45,938 nt of DNA from DASTOB01 sp035720425 (lineage in GTDB: Bacteria > Chloroflexota > Limnocylindria > Limnocylindrales > CSP1-4). The translations under genes and the position numbers were made by a program. The DNA is taken from contig DASTOB010000139.1 in NCBI GenBank assembly GCA_035720425.1, forward strand, positions 1 through 45,938. Reading direction: 5' to 3'. This document shows, piece after piece, positions 31,105 to 39,871 of the stretch (positions are counted from its first letter, which is position 1; the number at the start of each line of letters is the position of its first letter). The notes under the pieces were generated by a model. The model worked only from the letters and a program-made list of their open reading frames with translations, made no database searches and was not told the origin of the DNA.

Positions 31105-33015
31105 TTACTCCGCGGGCGGCACCACCGGTACAGCCGAAGCCGGTGTGGCCGATACCGACGCGACCGATACCGGCGTGTCGTCGACCGATACCCAGCGGCG
31201 GTCGAGGGGGAGCTGGATGACCGACGGCCGATCCGCGGCGAGCGCCTGGCGCAGCGCCTGCTCGAACGCCGCGTCGGTCTCGACCCGGGTGCCCCGCGCG
31301 CCGCAGGCGCGGGCGACCGCGGCAAAGTCGATCGCGCCGAGGTCGGTTCCGGCAGGGTCGGCGACCTCGCGCCGATCCTGGTGCATCCGGATGGTCCCGT
31401 AGCGCTCGTTGTCGAAGACGAGGACGATCACGCGCGTGCCCGCCCGAACGGCGGTCTCGAGCTCCGCAAGCGCCATGCCGAGGCCACCGTCGCCGCACAG
31501 CGCCACGACCGGCCTGTCGCGGTGAACGAGCGAGGCGGCGATCGCTGCCGGAAGGCCGAAGCCCATCGCACCGGACGTCGGCCCGATGAACGTCCCCGGC
31601 CGGCGGAAGCGGAACCCGCGGGCCGCCCAGCCTCCGAAGTTGCCGGCATCGGTCGTCAGGATCGCGTCATCCGGCAGGACCCGACGCAACGTCGCGACGA
31701 TCCTCCCCGGGTGCACGCCCGGTCCGTCCCACGACCCGCCGTCGACGACGCTCGCCGCCTCCCACGCCGCCCGGTCCGCCTCGTTCTCACGCCGACGGAC
31801 CTCGACGAGCGCGGCGTCGAGCACCGCACCCTGGAGACGCTGGACGGCGAGCCGCACGAACGATCGCGCGTCCGACGTGACGGGGAGGTCCGGCGGCCGC
31901 AACCCGGCCGCGACGGCGGACGCCCCGCGCGGCTCGAGATCGACGTGCGCCCAGCGCGTCGCCGGCCCCGGGACCGCCCAGCCATACGAGGTGATCTCGC
32001 TCAGCCTCGAGCCGAGGACGAGCAGCGCGTCGGCGCGCTCGAGGCGTTCGCGGACGACGGCCGGCGCGCTGTAACCGGCCATGCCGAGATAGAGCGGATG
32101 GTCGTTCGAGATCACGTCGGGCCGTCTCCAGCCGGCGATCACCGGAACGTGGAGCAGCTCGGCGAGCTTGACCAGGTCACTCGACGTCCGGGCCCGCAGG
32201 ACCCCGCCGCCGGCGAGAATGACCGGCCGTTCCGCGGATGCGAGCAGCTGCAGGACGGCGCGCACGTCGGCGACCTCCGCCCGTGGTGACGGGGGGCGGA
32301 CGATCGACGGCGCCCGATCATGGTCGGCCGGGTCGTCGAAGACGTCCTCCGGCACGGACAGCAGGACCGGGCCCGGCCGATCTCCGAGCGCCTGGCGCAC
32401 CGCCTCCTCGAGGACGCGTGGAGCATCGGCCGGTCCGTCGACCTGCGCGGCCCATTTCGCCAGGCGGCCGATCGAGCCGACGAGGTCCGCCTCCTGGAAT
32501 GCCTCGCGACCCGCCGCGCTTCGCTCGACCTGGCCGACCACGGCGAACAGCGGCGCCGAGTCCTGGCGGGCGGTGTGGATGCCGATCGCAAGGTTCGCGC
32601 CCCCGACGGCGCGCGTCGCGAGGCAGGCGGCGGGGCGTCCGGTCAGCTGGCCGTGGGCCTCCGCCATGAACGCGGCGGCACCTTCATGCCGGGTCGCCAG
32701 GACGCGGATGCCGGCCTCCTCGAGCACGTCGAGCAGGCCGAGGAAGCTCTCGCCGGGCACGGTGAAGGCGTAGCGCACACCGGCTGCGCGGAAGGCGTCC
32801 GCGATCATGCGGCCGACGGTTCGCGGTGCCTGTGGCGCGGGCTCGGCTTCGGGGGCGGCCGGTTCGGGTTCGGCTTCGGGCGCGACGGGTTCGGCCGGTT
32901 CGGGTTCGGGCGCGAGCGCGGCGAGCGCCTGATCAGTCTCGTCGGCCGCCGCGTCGGCTTCTGGCGCACCGACCGGGGCGTCGAATTCGGCCTCCGTCGG
33001 CCGTCGCTCTTCCAT
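31105..33015 (-). CDS. acetolactate-synthase-like TPP-dependent enzyme
   Basis: 636 residues from ATG 33015. A low-complexity Pro/Glu/Ala extension covers residues 20-64. The pyrimidine-binding domain follows, with the catalytic glutamate in RHEGAAAFMAEA (Glu 111), a central domain (about 245-390), and the diphosphate-binding domain with GDG (508-510) through FDN (Asn 536). The usual SGPG loop is TRAVGGANLAIGIHTAR. It belongs to the acetolactate synthase/benzoylformate decarboxylase superfamily, but no small subunit gene is nearby and the reaction cannot be assigned. Its start overlaps the stop of the 34-residue ORF by one base (TGATG). Confidence 0.9.
   Translation of the reverse strand: MEERRPTEAEFDAPVGAPEADAAADETDQALAALAPEPEPAEPVAPEAEPEPAAPEAEPAPQAPRTVGRMIADAFRAAGVRYAFTVPGESFLGLLDVLEEAGIRVLATRHEGAAAFMAEAHGQLTGRPAACLATRAVGGANLAIGIHTARQDSAPLFAVVGQVERSAAGREAFQEADLVGSIGRLAKWAAQVDGPADAPRVLEEAVRQALGDRPGPVLLSVPEDVFDDPADHDRAPSIVRPPSPRAEVADVRAVLQLLASAERPVILAGGGVLRARTSSDLVKLAELLHVPVIAGWRRPDVISNDHPLYLGMAGYSAPAVVRERLERADALLVLGSRLSEITSYGWAVPGPATRWAHVDLEPRGASAVAAGLRPPDLPVTSDARSFVRLAVQRLQGAVLDAALVEVRRRENEADRAAWEAASVVDGGSWDGPGVHPGRIVATLRRVLPDDAILTTDAGNFGGWAARGFRFRRPGTFIGPTSGAMGFGLPAAIAASLVHRDRPVVALCGDGGLGMALAELETAVRAGTRVIVLVFDNERYGTIRMHQDRREVADPAGTDLGAIDFAAVARACGARGTRVETDAAFEQALRQALAADRPSVIQLPLDRRWVSVDDTPVSVASVSATPASAVPVVPPAE
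32841..32916. repeat. degenerate tandem repeat encoding the Pro/Glu/Ala extension
   Basis: Imperfect GGTTCGGGTTCGGCTTCGGG-type units on the plus strand. They encode PEPEPAEP/APEAEPEP repeats in the N-terminal tail of the TPP enzyme, probably a flexible tether that varies by slippage. Confidence 0.65.
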
Positions 33016-33119
33016 CAGTAGACGACGGGCGAGGCGAGCGACGACAGGATCAGCCCGAAGACGATCACGAGCGCGACGATGATCATGACGATCCGCCCGG
33101 AACGGGCACCCGGCAGCAT
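33015..33119 (-). CDS. 34-residue single-span membrane peptide
   Basis: ATG 33119 to TGA 33015. The sequence is MLPGARSGR, then the hydrophobic helix IVMIIVALVIVFGLILSSLA, then SPVVY. It begins five bases after the yajQ stop and its own stop overlaps the TPP-enzyme start (TGATG), so both junctions look translationally coupled. No family is recognised. Purely spurious ORFs rarely show such exact junctions plus a clean transmembrane helix, but conservation has not been tested. Confidence 0.5.
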   Translation of the reverse strand: MLPGARSGRIVMIIVALVIVFGLILSSLASPVVY

Positions 33120-33124
33120 CGCCG

Positions 33125-33616
33125 TCACCGGTAGTTCTGGAACTGGAGGGGAACCGGCTCGTCGAGCTCGCGAAGCCGCGCGATGACGCGCTGGAGGTCG
33201 TCCTTGCTCTTGCCCGAGACGCGCACCGCATCCCCCTGGATCTGCGACTTGACCTTCGGGAACTCGTCCCGGATCAACTTCGTGATCCGCTTGGCCAGCG
33301 GCTCGTCGAGCCCGCGACGCAGCCCGATGTGCTGGCGGACCTTGTTGCCCCCGGCCGGCCCGACCGTGCCCCAGTCGAAGATCTTGAGCGACAGCCCGCG
33401 CCGGACGGCCTTCGTCTCCACGAGGTCCTTGACGGCGGCCGCCCGGTACTCGTCGTCCGTCAGGAGGGTCAGCTCGTCCTTGCCCTGGGTCAGCTCGACC
33501 GTCACGCCCTTGAAGTCGTAGCGCTGCTGGACCTCGCGGCGCACCTGGTCGAGGGCGTTGCGAAGCTCCTGCTCGTCGAACTCGCTGACCACGTCGAACG
33601 AGACCTCTCCTGCCAA
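33125..33616 (-). CDS. yajQ: YajQ family nucleotide-binding protein
   Basis: 163 residues from TTG 33616, chosen because AGGAGG lies five bases upstream and the family N terminus (SFDVVSEFDEQELRNALDQ) follows immediately. Other motifs are RYDFKGVTVEL, SLKIFDWGTVGPAGGNKVRQ and the C-terminal VRVSGKSKDDLQRVIA, across the whole UPF0234 family length. YajQ homologues bind c-di-GMP in some proteobacteria and nucleic acids or tRNA in others; the role here is unknown. Confidence 0.95.
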   Translation of the reverse strand: MAGEVSFDVVSEFDEQELRNALDQVRREVQQRYDFKGVTVELTQGKDELTLLTDDEYRAAAVKDLVETKAVRRGLSLKIFDWGTVGPAGGNKVRQHIGLRRGLDEPLAKRITKLIRDEFPKVKSQIQGDAVRVSGKSKDDLQRVIARLRELDEPVPLQFQNYR

Positions 33617-33625
33617 CCCTGCCTC

Positions 33626-34012
33626 CTATCCTGCATCCGTCTCGCGCCGGTGCCACCACTCGTGCAACCGCTCGATCCGCCCGTCCGACCCAACCTCCAG
33701 GGTCAGGAATCCGGCCAGCCGAACGCGGGCGCGCGTCCCCCGACGAACGAAGCTCGCGTGCCACGCGGCGAGCACCGTCGACCCGGCCACCCAATGCCGC
33801 TCGACCGTGAATTCGACCTGGTCCTGGGTGCGGGACGCCTCGAGCAGGTAGGCCCGAATCTGGTTGTGCCCGACGAGCGGCGGCTCGAACGGATCTTCAT
33901 GGTACTCCGCATGCTCGGAGAAGAGGGCGACCCAGGCATCGCCGTCGAATGCCTCCCAGGCTCGCCCGTAGCGATCGAGCAGATCGGTCGCCGCGGCGTA
34001 GTCGATCGTCAT
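33626..34012 (-). CDS. SnoaL-like (NTF2 fold) domain protein
   Basis: 128 residues from ATG 34012. It has an N-terminal helix LLDRYGRAWEAFDGDAWVALF, then EHAEYHEDPF, VGHNQIRAYL and strands ending GRIERLHEWWHRRE, the SnoaL-like cone fold. Its start overlaps the murC-like stop by four bases (ATGA). Function is not predictable: such folds act as isomerases, hydrolases or ligand binders. Confidence 0.85.
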   Translation of the reverse strand: MTIDYAAATDLLDRYGRAWEAFDGDAWVALFSEHAEYHEDPFEPPLVGHNQIRAYLLEASRTQDQVEFTVERHWVAGSTVLAAWHASFVRRGTRARVRLAGFLTLEVGSDGRIERLHEWWHRRETDAG

Positions 34013-35568
34013 CGGACCTCCAGGGCGGCGAGCAGGCGCTCGCCGATCACGTAGCTGCGGCCGCCGCCCATGACGAGCACGACGTCGCCCGCTCGGACCT
34101 CGCGGGCCAACCAGTCGGCCGTCGCCTCGACCGAACCCGGGGCGGCGACCGGGACGTCCGGGCGCGCGGCGGCGACGGCACCGGCGAGCGCCTCCGGCGA
34201 GGCGATCGAGGTGTCCGGGTCGCGGCCCGCCCAGATGTCCGCCACGGCGACCGCGTCGGCCGTTGCGAGCGCCTCGGCAAAGGCCCCGAGGAGGGCGGCG
34301 GTCCGGTGGAACGTCAGCGGCTCGTAAACCGCCCAGAGGCGCCGCCCCGGCTCGCGCTGGCGGAGGGCGGCGATCGTGGCCCTGATCGCGGTGGGATGGT
34401 GGCCGTAGTCGTCGTAGACGGCGACCCCGGCCGCCTCGCCCGTTCGTTCGAGCCGCCGCCCGACTCCGCCGAACGACGCGAGGCCGGCGACGATCCCGGC
34501 CGCGGGTACGCCGAGGACATGGGCCGTCGCCGCGACGCCGAGCCCGTTCGCGGCGTTGTGCCGGCCGACGAGCGGCAGGCGCGCCGTGATCGGACCGATC
34601 AACGGGTCGAGGCCGTGGAGCTGGAGGGTCGTCGTCGTCGTGTCGGTCGCCGCCGTGCGGGCGAGGATGGCGGACGCGGGACCGGCCCCGGTCGCGTACT
34701 GCTCGCCGATCGCGCGGGCGAACCCGCCGAGGCGCTGGGCGGACTGGTCGACGAGCGCGACCGCGACGATCGTGCCGCCCCAGTCGGACAGGCGGGTGGC
34801 GAGGGCAGCCGCGCCCGGGTCGCCGACGTTGATGACGACACGGCCATCCGGCTCCATGCGCCGGATCCACCCCTCGAACGCCGCGATCACCGCCGCCTCG
34901 TCGGCGAACACGTCGGGGTGGTCCCACTCCACGGTCGTGACGACCGCCACGGACGGCCGGTACGGGTCGAAGTTGCCGGCGTACTCGTCCGCCTCGACGA
35001 CGAACGGCGCTCCCCTCCCCCGCCGGGCGGTTGCCGGGACCCCGCCGGTCAGCGAACCCGGGAGGAGGGCGCCGACGAACGCCGAGGGATCGTGGCCCGC
35101 GGCCGTCAGGAGGTGGACGAGCCAGCCGGCCGACGTGCTCTTGCCGTGCGTACCCGCGACGCCGACGAGCGTGTGCCCGACCGCCGCGTCGGCCACGACC
35201 TGCTGCCACGGCTCGAGCGCGATCCCACGCTCACGGGCGGCGCGGAGCTCCGGGTGATCGGGATCGATCGCGGTGAGCGCCTTCGTCACCGCGAGCCGCC
35301 ACGGCGGCGTGGACCCCGCGGTGACGTGGGACGGATCGTGGGCCGGCGCGACGGCGATCCCGACCGCGTCGAGGGCCGGCGTGTACGGCGACGGGAATCC
35401 CGGGTCGCAGCCCGTTACCGCGGCCCCGGCGGCGGTCGCGAGGAGGGCCGCGGCGGAGGCACCCGCCCCGGCGGCACCGACGACGTGGATCCGCTCGCCG
35501 GGCCGGATCCGGCGGGCCTGCCGCGCGGGGGCGAGTCCCGCACCGACGTCCGCCGCGGACCGGGTCAC
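34009..35568 (-). CDS. MurC/Mpl-like Mur ligase
   Basis: 519 residues. It has an N-terminal Rossmann domain (RIHVVGAAGAGASAAALL), the ATP-binding loop VGVAGTHGKSTSAGWLV, the ADEYAGNFDPYRPSVAVVTTVEWDHPDVF metal/nucleotide region (split here in reading order), a GRHNAANGLGVAATA hinge and DDYGHHPTAIRATI with YEPLTFHRT in the C-terminal domain. These identify MurC-type UDP-MurNAc:L-alanine ligases or the related Mpl. It is far from a normal mur cluster and sits between pncC and a SnoaL-like gene, so it may be a paralogue with altered substrate. Confidence 0.85.
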   Translation of the reverse strand: MTRSAADVGAGLAPARQARRIRPGERIHVVGAAGAGASAAALLATAAGAAVTGCDPGFPSPYTPALDAVGIAVAPAHDPSHVTAGSTPPWRLAVTKALTAIDPDHPELRAARERGIALEPWQQVVADAAVGHTLVGVAGTHGKSTSAGWLVHLLTAAGHDPSAFVGALLPGSLTGGVPATARRGRGAPFVVEADEYAGNFDPYRPSVAVVTTVEWDHPDVFADEAAVIAAFEGWIRRMEPDGRVVINVGDPGAAALATRLSDWGGTIVAVALVDQSAQRLGGFARAIGEQYATGAGPASAILARTAATDTTTTTLQLHGLDPLIGPITARLPLVGRHNAANGLGVAATAHVLGVPAAGIVAGLASFGGVGRRLERTGEAAGVAVYDDYGHHPTAIRATIAALRQREPGRRLWAVYEPLTFHRTAALLGAFAEALATADAVAVADIWAGRDPDTSIASPEALAGAVAAARPDVPVAAPGSVEATADWLAREVRAGDVVLVMGGGRSYVIGERLLAALEVR

Positions 35569-35580
35569 CGGGTCACCGGG

Positions 35581-36072
35581 TCATCCGGTTTCGGCCCGTT
35601 CGATGAGCAGCTCCAGGGCCGCCGCCGCACTGTCCCGGCGGTTCGCCGCCCGGTCGCCCGGCCAGTGGTAGCGTCGGACGTCGACCCCCGCCGCGTCGGC
35701 GACGGCCACGTAGGTCAGCCCGACCGGTTTCTCATCGCTGCCCCCACCGGGTCCGGCGACACCGGTGACCGAGACCGCGAGTGCCGTCCCGAGTCGATGG
35801 CGTGCGCCCATGGCCATCGCCCGGGCGACCTGGGCGCTCACCGCGCCGTGCGCCGCGAGCACCTCCGGCGAGACGGCGAGCAGCGCCGCCTTGGCCTCGT
35901 CCGCATAGGCGACGACGCCGCCGCGGAAGTAGCCGGACGACCCGGCCACGTCGGTGATCGCGGCGGCGACGAGCCCGCCCGTGCACGATTCGGCGGCAGC
36001 GACCGTCAGGCCGCGTCCCAGGCAGATCCCCTGGAGTCGCTCGGCAAGCGCGACGAGCGCGTCGTCCGTCAC
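35581..36072 (-). CDS. pncC: nicotinamide-nucleotide amidase PncC (CinA C-terminal domain)
   Basis: 163 residues from GTG 36072, the usual length of stand-alone PncC; a GTG at 36156 would overlap rodZ and add a non-conserved tail. Motifs are GLTVAAAESCTGGLVAAAITDVAGSSGYFRGG (the catalytic-Ser region, read in parts), VVAYADEAKAALL, VSVTGVAGPGGGSDEKPVG and AAALELLIE. It deamidates NMN to nicotinic acid mononucleotide in NAD recycling. Its position after rodZ/ftsK matches the common pgsA-cinA-recA-type neighbourhood. Confidence 0.93.
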   Translation of the reverse strand: MTDDALVALAERLQGICLGRGLTVAAAESCTGGLVAAAITDVAGSSGYFRGGVVAYADEAKAALLAVSPEVLAAHGAVSAQVARAMAMGARHRLGTALAVSVTGVAGPGGGSDEKPVGLTYVAVADAAGVDVRRYHWPGDRAANRRDSAAAALELLIERAETG

Positions 36073-36107
36073 CGGATGGCCGGCGAATGGGCCGTCACCA
36101 CGATCGC

Positions 36108-37496
36108 TCAGCGGCGCTGCGTCTTGACCGGCGGGTTGGGTGGCTCGAACAGCCACGTCTCCGGGACCCCGGACCGCCCGAGCGCCCCGAGCGACGTGCC
36201 GTTGAGCGTGAAGTAGGTCACGCCGGACGATCCGGTCCGGACCTCGATCGTCCGCTCAGCGGTGAACGTGAGCGTGCGCCCGTCGCGTTCCGTGCGCCCG
36301 GCCTGGCCGAGCTCCGGGTCGACCTTGTCGTCGATCCAGACCTTGATCCATGCGGAGCCGCCCTGGATCGTCACGACGAGGTTGACGCCGCTGTAGGCAA
36401 CCGTGACCGTGCGGGTCAGCGAGGTGGTCTTGCCCTGCTCGCTCGACGCGGTGACGGTGAGCTTCCACTGGCCCGTGGTCAGTTCCACGGGAGTGCTGAA
36501 CGAACCGTCCTCGGCCACCGCGACGGTCACGTCCTCCGGCGGGACCGGCGTCGGCACGGGCAGCGGTGACGCGTCGGGGGCCACGACCGGCGCCTCGCCC
36601 GGCGCCGGCCCGACGTACTCCGCCCGGACGACGACCTTCGTCGCGTTCGTCGTCACGCCCTGGACCGGGATCGCCCCGTTCTCGAACGTCGCCCCATCGG
36701 CCGGCTGGTCGACGCTCAGGGTCGGCGCCTCGATGACGAGGAACGGCACGGTGATGAACACGCGCGCCGGCGTCTCCGCCTGCTTGCCGGTCTCGGGATC
36801 CGTGGCCGTGATGTCGAACTGGTTCTTGCCCCGTCGCAGCTCGACCTCCGCGGACCACGTGCCGTCCGAATCGGCCGTGACGCGATACGGCTGCTCGCGA
36901 CCGGGCGTCGTGATCGAGACCGTCGCGCCGGCGACCGAGGTGCCGCGCAGCACGTACGAGGTCGTCGTCTCGTCCACGTCGAGAAGCGCGGTGGGCGGGC
37001 TCGTCACCGCGAGCGTCGGCGGCTTGGCGAAACGGAGCAGCTGGACCCCGAGGTAGGCCGTGAACGCGAGGACGCCGACGGTCAGCAACGCCGCCACGAT
37101 GATCCCGGGCGAGAACGTCAACCCCGGGCGCGGCGCGGCCATCGGGCGCGGAACGGCGAGAACCGGGCGCTCCTCCTTCGCGTCGGCTCGTTCCTGACGC
37201 CACTGGGCGAGCACCTCTTCGGGGTCGAGGCCGAGGTAGAGGGCGTAGTTCCGCAGGAACCCCTTCGTGTAGACGACGCCGGGAAGCTCGCGATCGTCGC
37301 CGCGCTCGAGCGCCGCCAGGTAGCGGGCGCGGATCTTCGTGTCCCGCTCCGCCCGGTACAGGTCGACGCCCTTGCGCTCGCGTGCGGCGAGGAGGCGCTC
37401 CGGCAGGCCGGGCACGGATTCGACGACCGAACCCGGGCGAGCCATCTCGCCCCGAAGGTCCGCCGTGGCGCGGCGCGCCTGGTCCCGTGTCGTCAT
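36108..37496 (-). CDS. rodZ: RodZ-like HTH membrane protein with extra Ig-like domains
   Basis: 462 residues. A cytoplasmic HTH lies at about 30-100 (LPERLLAARERKGVDLYRAE, KGFLRNYALYLGLDPEEVL), then a membrane helix at about 131-153. Two beta-sandwich, Ig-like domains follow (158-250 and 257-368: TSVAGATVSITTPG, GSFSTPVELTTGQWKLTVTA), then a RodZ-type C-terminal DUF4115 domain (VVTIQGGSAWIKVWIDD ... VRTGSSGVTYFTLNG). RodZ links MreB to the envelope in rod-shaped cells. Classical RodZ has a short linker where the Ig-like domains are here. Its start overlaps the ftsK stop by four bases (ATGA). Confidence 0.87.
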   Translation of the reverse strand: MTTRDQARRATADLRGEMARPGSVVESVPGLPERLLAARERKGVDLYRAERDTKIRARYLAALERGDDRELPGVVYTKGFLRNYALYLGLDPEEVLAQWRQERADAKEERPVLAVPRPMAAPRPGLTFSPGIIVAALLTVGVLAFTAYLGVQLLRFAKPPTLAVTSPPTALLDVDETTTSYVLRGTSVAGATVSITTPGREQPYRVTADSDGTWSAEVELRRGKNQFDITATDPETGKQAETPARVFITVPFLVIEAPTLSVDQPADGATFENGAIPVQGVTTNATKVVVRAEYVGPAPGEAPVVAPDASPLPVPTPVPPEDVTVAVAEDGSFSTPVELTTGQWKLTVTASSEQGKTTSLTRTVTVAYSGVNLVVTIQGGSAWIKVWIDDKVDPELGQAGRTERDGRTLTFTAERTIEVRTGSSGVTYFTLNGTSLGALGRSGVPETWLFEPPNPPVKTQRR

Positions 37497-39868
37497 CCGT
37501 CGTCATCCTCGTCGACCGGCTCCGCGCCGCCGCTCGACCCTGCCCCGTCGCGCCGGAGCACCACGCGCGCGTTCGACCCGTCGAACGCCCCGATATAGCC
37601 GCGGGCCTCGAGCTGATCGATGATCCGCGCGGCCCGCGCGTACCCCACCTTCAGGCGACGCTGAAGCAGCGACGCCGAGGCACGATCGTACTCCCGAATC
37701 ACCTCGACGGCATCGGGCAGGAGCCGATCCGCGTCCTCGTCGGCGAGATCGTCGAACGAACCGTTGCCGTCCTCGTCGCTCTCGATGATCGCGAGGTCGT
37801 AGTGAGGATCGTCGATCTGGTCGCGCCAGAAGCCGACCACCCGGCCGATCTCGTGGTCCGACACGAACACGCCCTGAAGCCGCATCGGTCGCGGCAGGTC
37901 CGACGGCTGGTAGAGCATGTCGCCCCGGCCGATGAGGTCCTCCGCGCCGGGCGCGTCGAGGATCGTCCGCGAATCGATCTGCGACGCCATGGCGAAGGCG
38001 ATCCGGCTCGGGAAGTTCGCCTTGATGAGCCCGGTCACGACGTTGACCGACGGCCGCTGGGTGGCGAGAACCATGTGGATGCCGGTCGCGCGCGCCTTCT
38101 GGGCGAGGCGGACGATGGGATCCTCGACGTTCTTGCCCTCGCGCATCATGAGGTCGGCGAGCTCGTCGATGATGATGACGATGTACGGCAGGCGGTCCTC
38201 GGGGTCCGCCCGGGTCTCGTTGTAGGCGCGGATGTTGCGCGACGTCGCCCCGGCGAAGCGGCGGTAGCGCCCCTCCATCTCGTTGACCGCCCACTTGAGG
38301 GCCGCCTTCGCCCGCTCCGGCTCCGTGATGACCGGCACGAGCAGGTGGGGCAGCCCGTTGTAGCTCGCGAGCTCGACGCGCTTGAGGTCCATGAGGATCA
38401 TCCGCACGTCGTCCGGCGTCGCCTCGCACAGCAGGCTCGTGATGAGCGCGTTGACCATGACGCTCTTGCCCGATCCGGTCGCGCCGGCGATGAGCAGGTG
38501 GGGCATCTTGGCGAGGTCGACCGCCTGGGCCTTGCCGGCCACGTCGCGCCCGAGGGCGAACGTGAGCCGCGACCCGGACGCCGTGAAGTCGACCTCTTCC
38601 AGGATCCGGCGGAGGGCGACGATGTTGAATTCCTTGTTCGGGATCTCGATCCCGACCGCGCTCTTGCCGGGGATCGGCGCCTCGATCCGCAGCGAGCGCG
38701 CGGCGAGCGCCATCGACAGGTCGTCCGACAGGGCCTCGATCCGGCTGAGCTTGATGTCCGGCGCCGGCTGGACCTCGTACTGGGTGACGACGGGCCCGGC
38801 GTTCCGACCGACGACCGCGGCCGGGATGTTGAAGCTGGCCAGCTTGGCGATGATGATCTGCTCGTTGCGCTGGTGATGCGCCTCCTCCCCGCCCGGCGCG
38901 GCCGAGATCGGCACGTCCTCGAGGAGCGTCAGGGGCGGCAGGCGGTACTCGATCCGCTCCTTGGTGGGCGGCGAGTCGGAGGCGTCCGTCACGTCGAGCG
39001 GGTCGCGCAGCGGGCGGACCGGCTCCGCGACGAGCGTCGCACTCGCGGGGGTCGCGCTTCGGGCGGGAGCGAACGTTGCGGAGGTCGGCGCGCTGCTCGG
39101 GACGGCCGACGGGATCGGCGGGTGGTCGGGGTGGCCATTCCCGTTCGCGCCGCCGTTGCCGTTCCCCCACAAGCCGGCCTGGCCGGGCGCGGCGGTAGCG
39201 GATGGGGCGACGGCGGTGCCCCGGCGGGCACGCGATCCACCGGTTCGCTCCGCCGGCGCGCTGCCGGCCGGGCGACCCGTGGTGGGATCGCGCTGGAGCG
39301 ACGCGGCGGTCGTGGCCGTCAGCCAGCGCGCCACGCCCGTCGCCGGGCGGGCAAGGTCCGATGGCCTGAGCGCGAACCCGATCATGAGCCCGACGGCGAT
39401 GATCGCGAGGAGGACGACGAACGCCCCAGGGGTCGTGACGAGCGGGACGAGGACGCCGGCGAGGAACCGGCCGATCCGGCCGCCCGAGGCAACGTCGACG
39501 ACCTCGACGGCCCCGAGGAGCCCCGCGTACGCGATCGTCGTGCCGAGGAGGGTCGCCCCCCAGCCGGAGTTCGGGCGCCGACCCGGACCCCACTCGAGGT
39601 ACCAGCCGGCGGCGAGGAGCAGGAACGGGAGCAGCCAGCGCATGCTCCCGAACCATGGACCGACGGTGCCGATCCACCAGTCGGTCAGGGCACCCTCACT
39701 CGGGAGGAGCAGCGCGATGAGCGTGACCGAGCCGAGCACGAGCAGGGCAATCCCGACGAGCGAGCGGGCGAGCTCCGGGCTGATCGGCGGCAGCGACAGG
39801 GACGGCAGGCCGAGCGCGCGGCGTCGGTGGCCCATCCGGCGCGATCCGGACCGGCGGCGAGTCGCCAC
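37493..39868 (-). CDS. ftsK: FtsK/SpoIIIE DNA translocase
   Basis: 791 residues. There are four or more N-terminal membrane helices (about 35-165), a low-complexity linker (about 190-300), then the alpha and beta motor domains with Walker A AGATGSGKS (461-469) and Walker B YIVIIIDELADLMM. The C-terminal gamma winged helix includes LLQRRLKVGYARAARIIDQLE. It pumps double-stranded DNA through the division septum and directs chromosome dimer resolution. It is three bases downstream of rnj and overlaps rodZ. A KOPS-type guidance sequence cannot be inferred. Confidence 0.96.
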   Translation of the reverse strand: MATRRRSGSRRMGHRRRALGLPSLSLPPISPELARSLVGIALLVLGSVTLIALLLPSEGALTDWWIGTVGPWFGSMRWLLPFLLLAAGWYLEWGPGRRPNSGWGATLLGTTIAYAGLLGAVEVVDVASGGRIGRFLAGVLVPLVTTPGAFVVLLAIIAVGLMIGFALRPSDLARPATGVARWLTATTAASLQRDPTTGRPAGSAPAERTGGSRARRGTAVAPSATAAPGQAGLWGNGNGGANGNGHPDHPPIPSAVPSSAPTSATFAPARSATPASATLVAEPVRPLRDPLDVTDASDSPPTKERIEYRLPPLTLLEDVPISAAPGGEEAHHQRNEQIIIAKLASFNIPAAVVGRNAGPVVTQYEVQPAPDIKLSRIEALSDDLSMALAARSLRIEAPIPGKSAVGIEIPNKEFNIVALRRILEEVDFTASGSRLTFALGRDVAGKAQAVDLAKMPHLLIAGATGSGKSVMVNALITSLLCEATPDDVRMILMDLKRVELASYNGLPHLLVPVITEPERAKAALKWAVNEMEGRYRRFAGATSRNIRAYNETRADPEDRLPYIVIIIDELADLMMREGKNVEDPIVRLAQKARATGIHMVLATQRPSVNVVTGLIKANFPSRIAFAMASQIDSRTILDAPGAEDLIGRGDMLYQPSDLPRPMRLQGVFVSDHEIGRVVGFWRDQIDDPHYDLAIIESDEDGNGSFDDLADEDADRLLPDAVEVIREYDRASASLLQRRLKVGYARAARIIDQLEARGYIGAFDGSNARVVLRRDGAGSSGGAEPVDEDDDG

Positions 39869-39871
39869 GGC

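Noticed and set aside
35559..35585. GGGTCACC units repeated at the murC-like/pncC junction
   Set aside because: Three short imperfect copies spanning the murC-like start region. Too short to call more than low-complexity sequence.
33949..36216. 755-codon plus-strand open frame opposite murC-like and pncC genes
   Set aside because: Composition is Arg/Gly/Asp-rich antisense of real genes, with no domain and no ribosome site.
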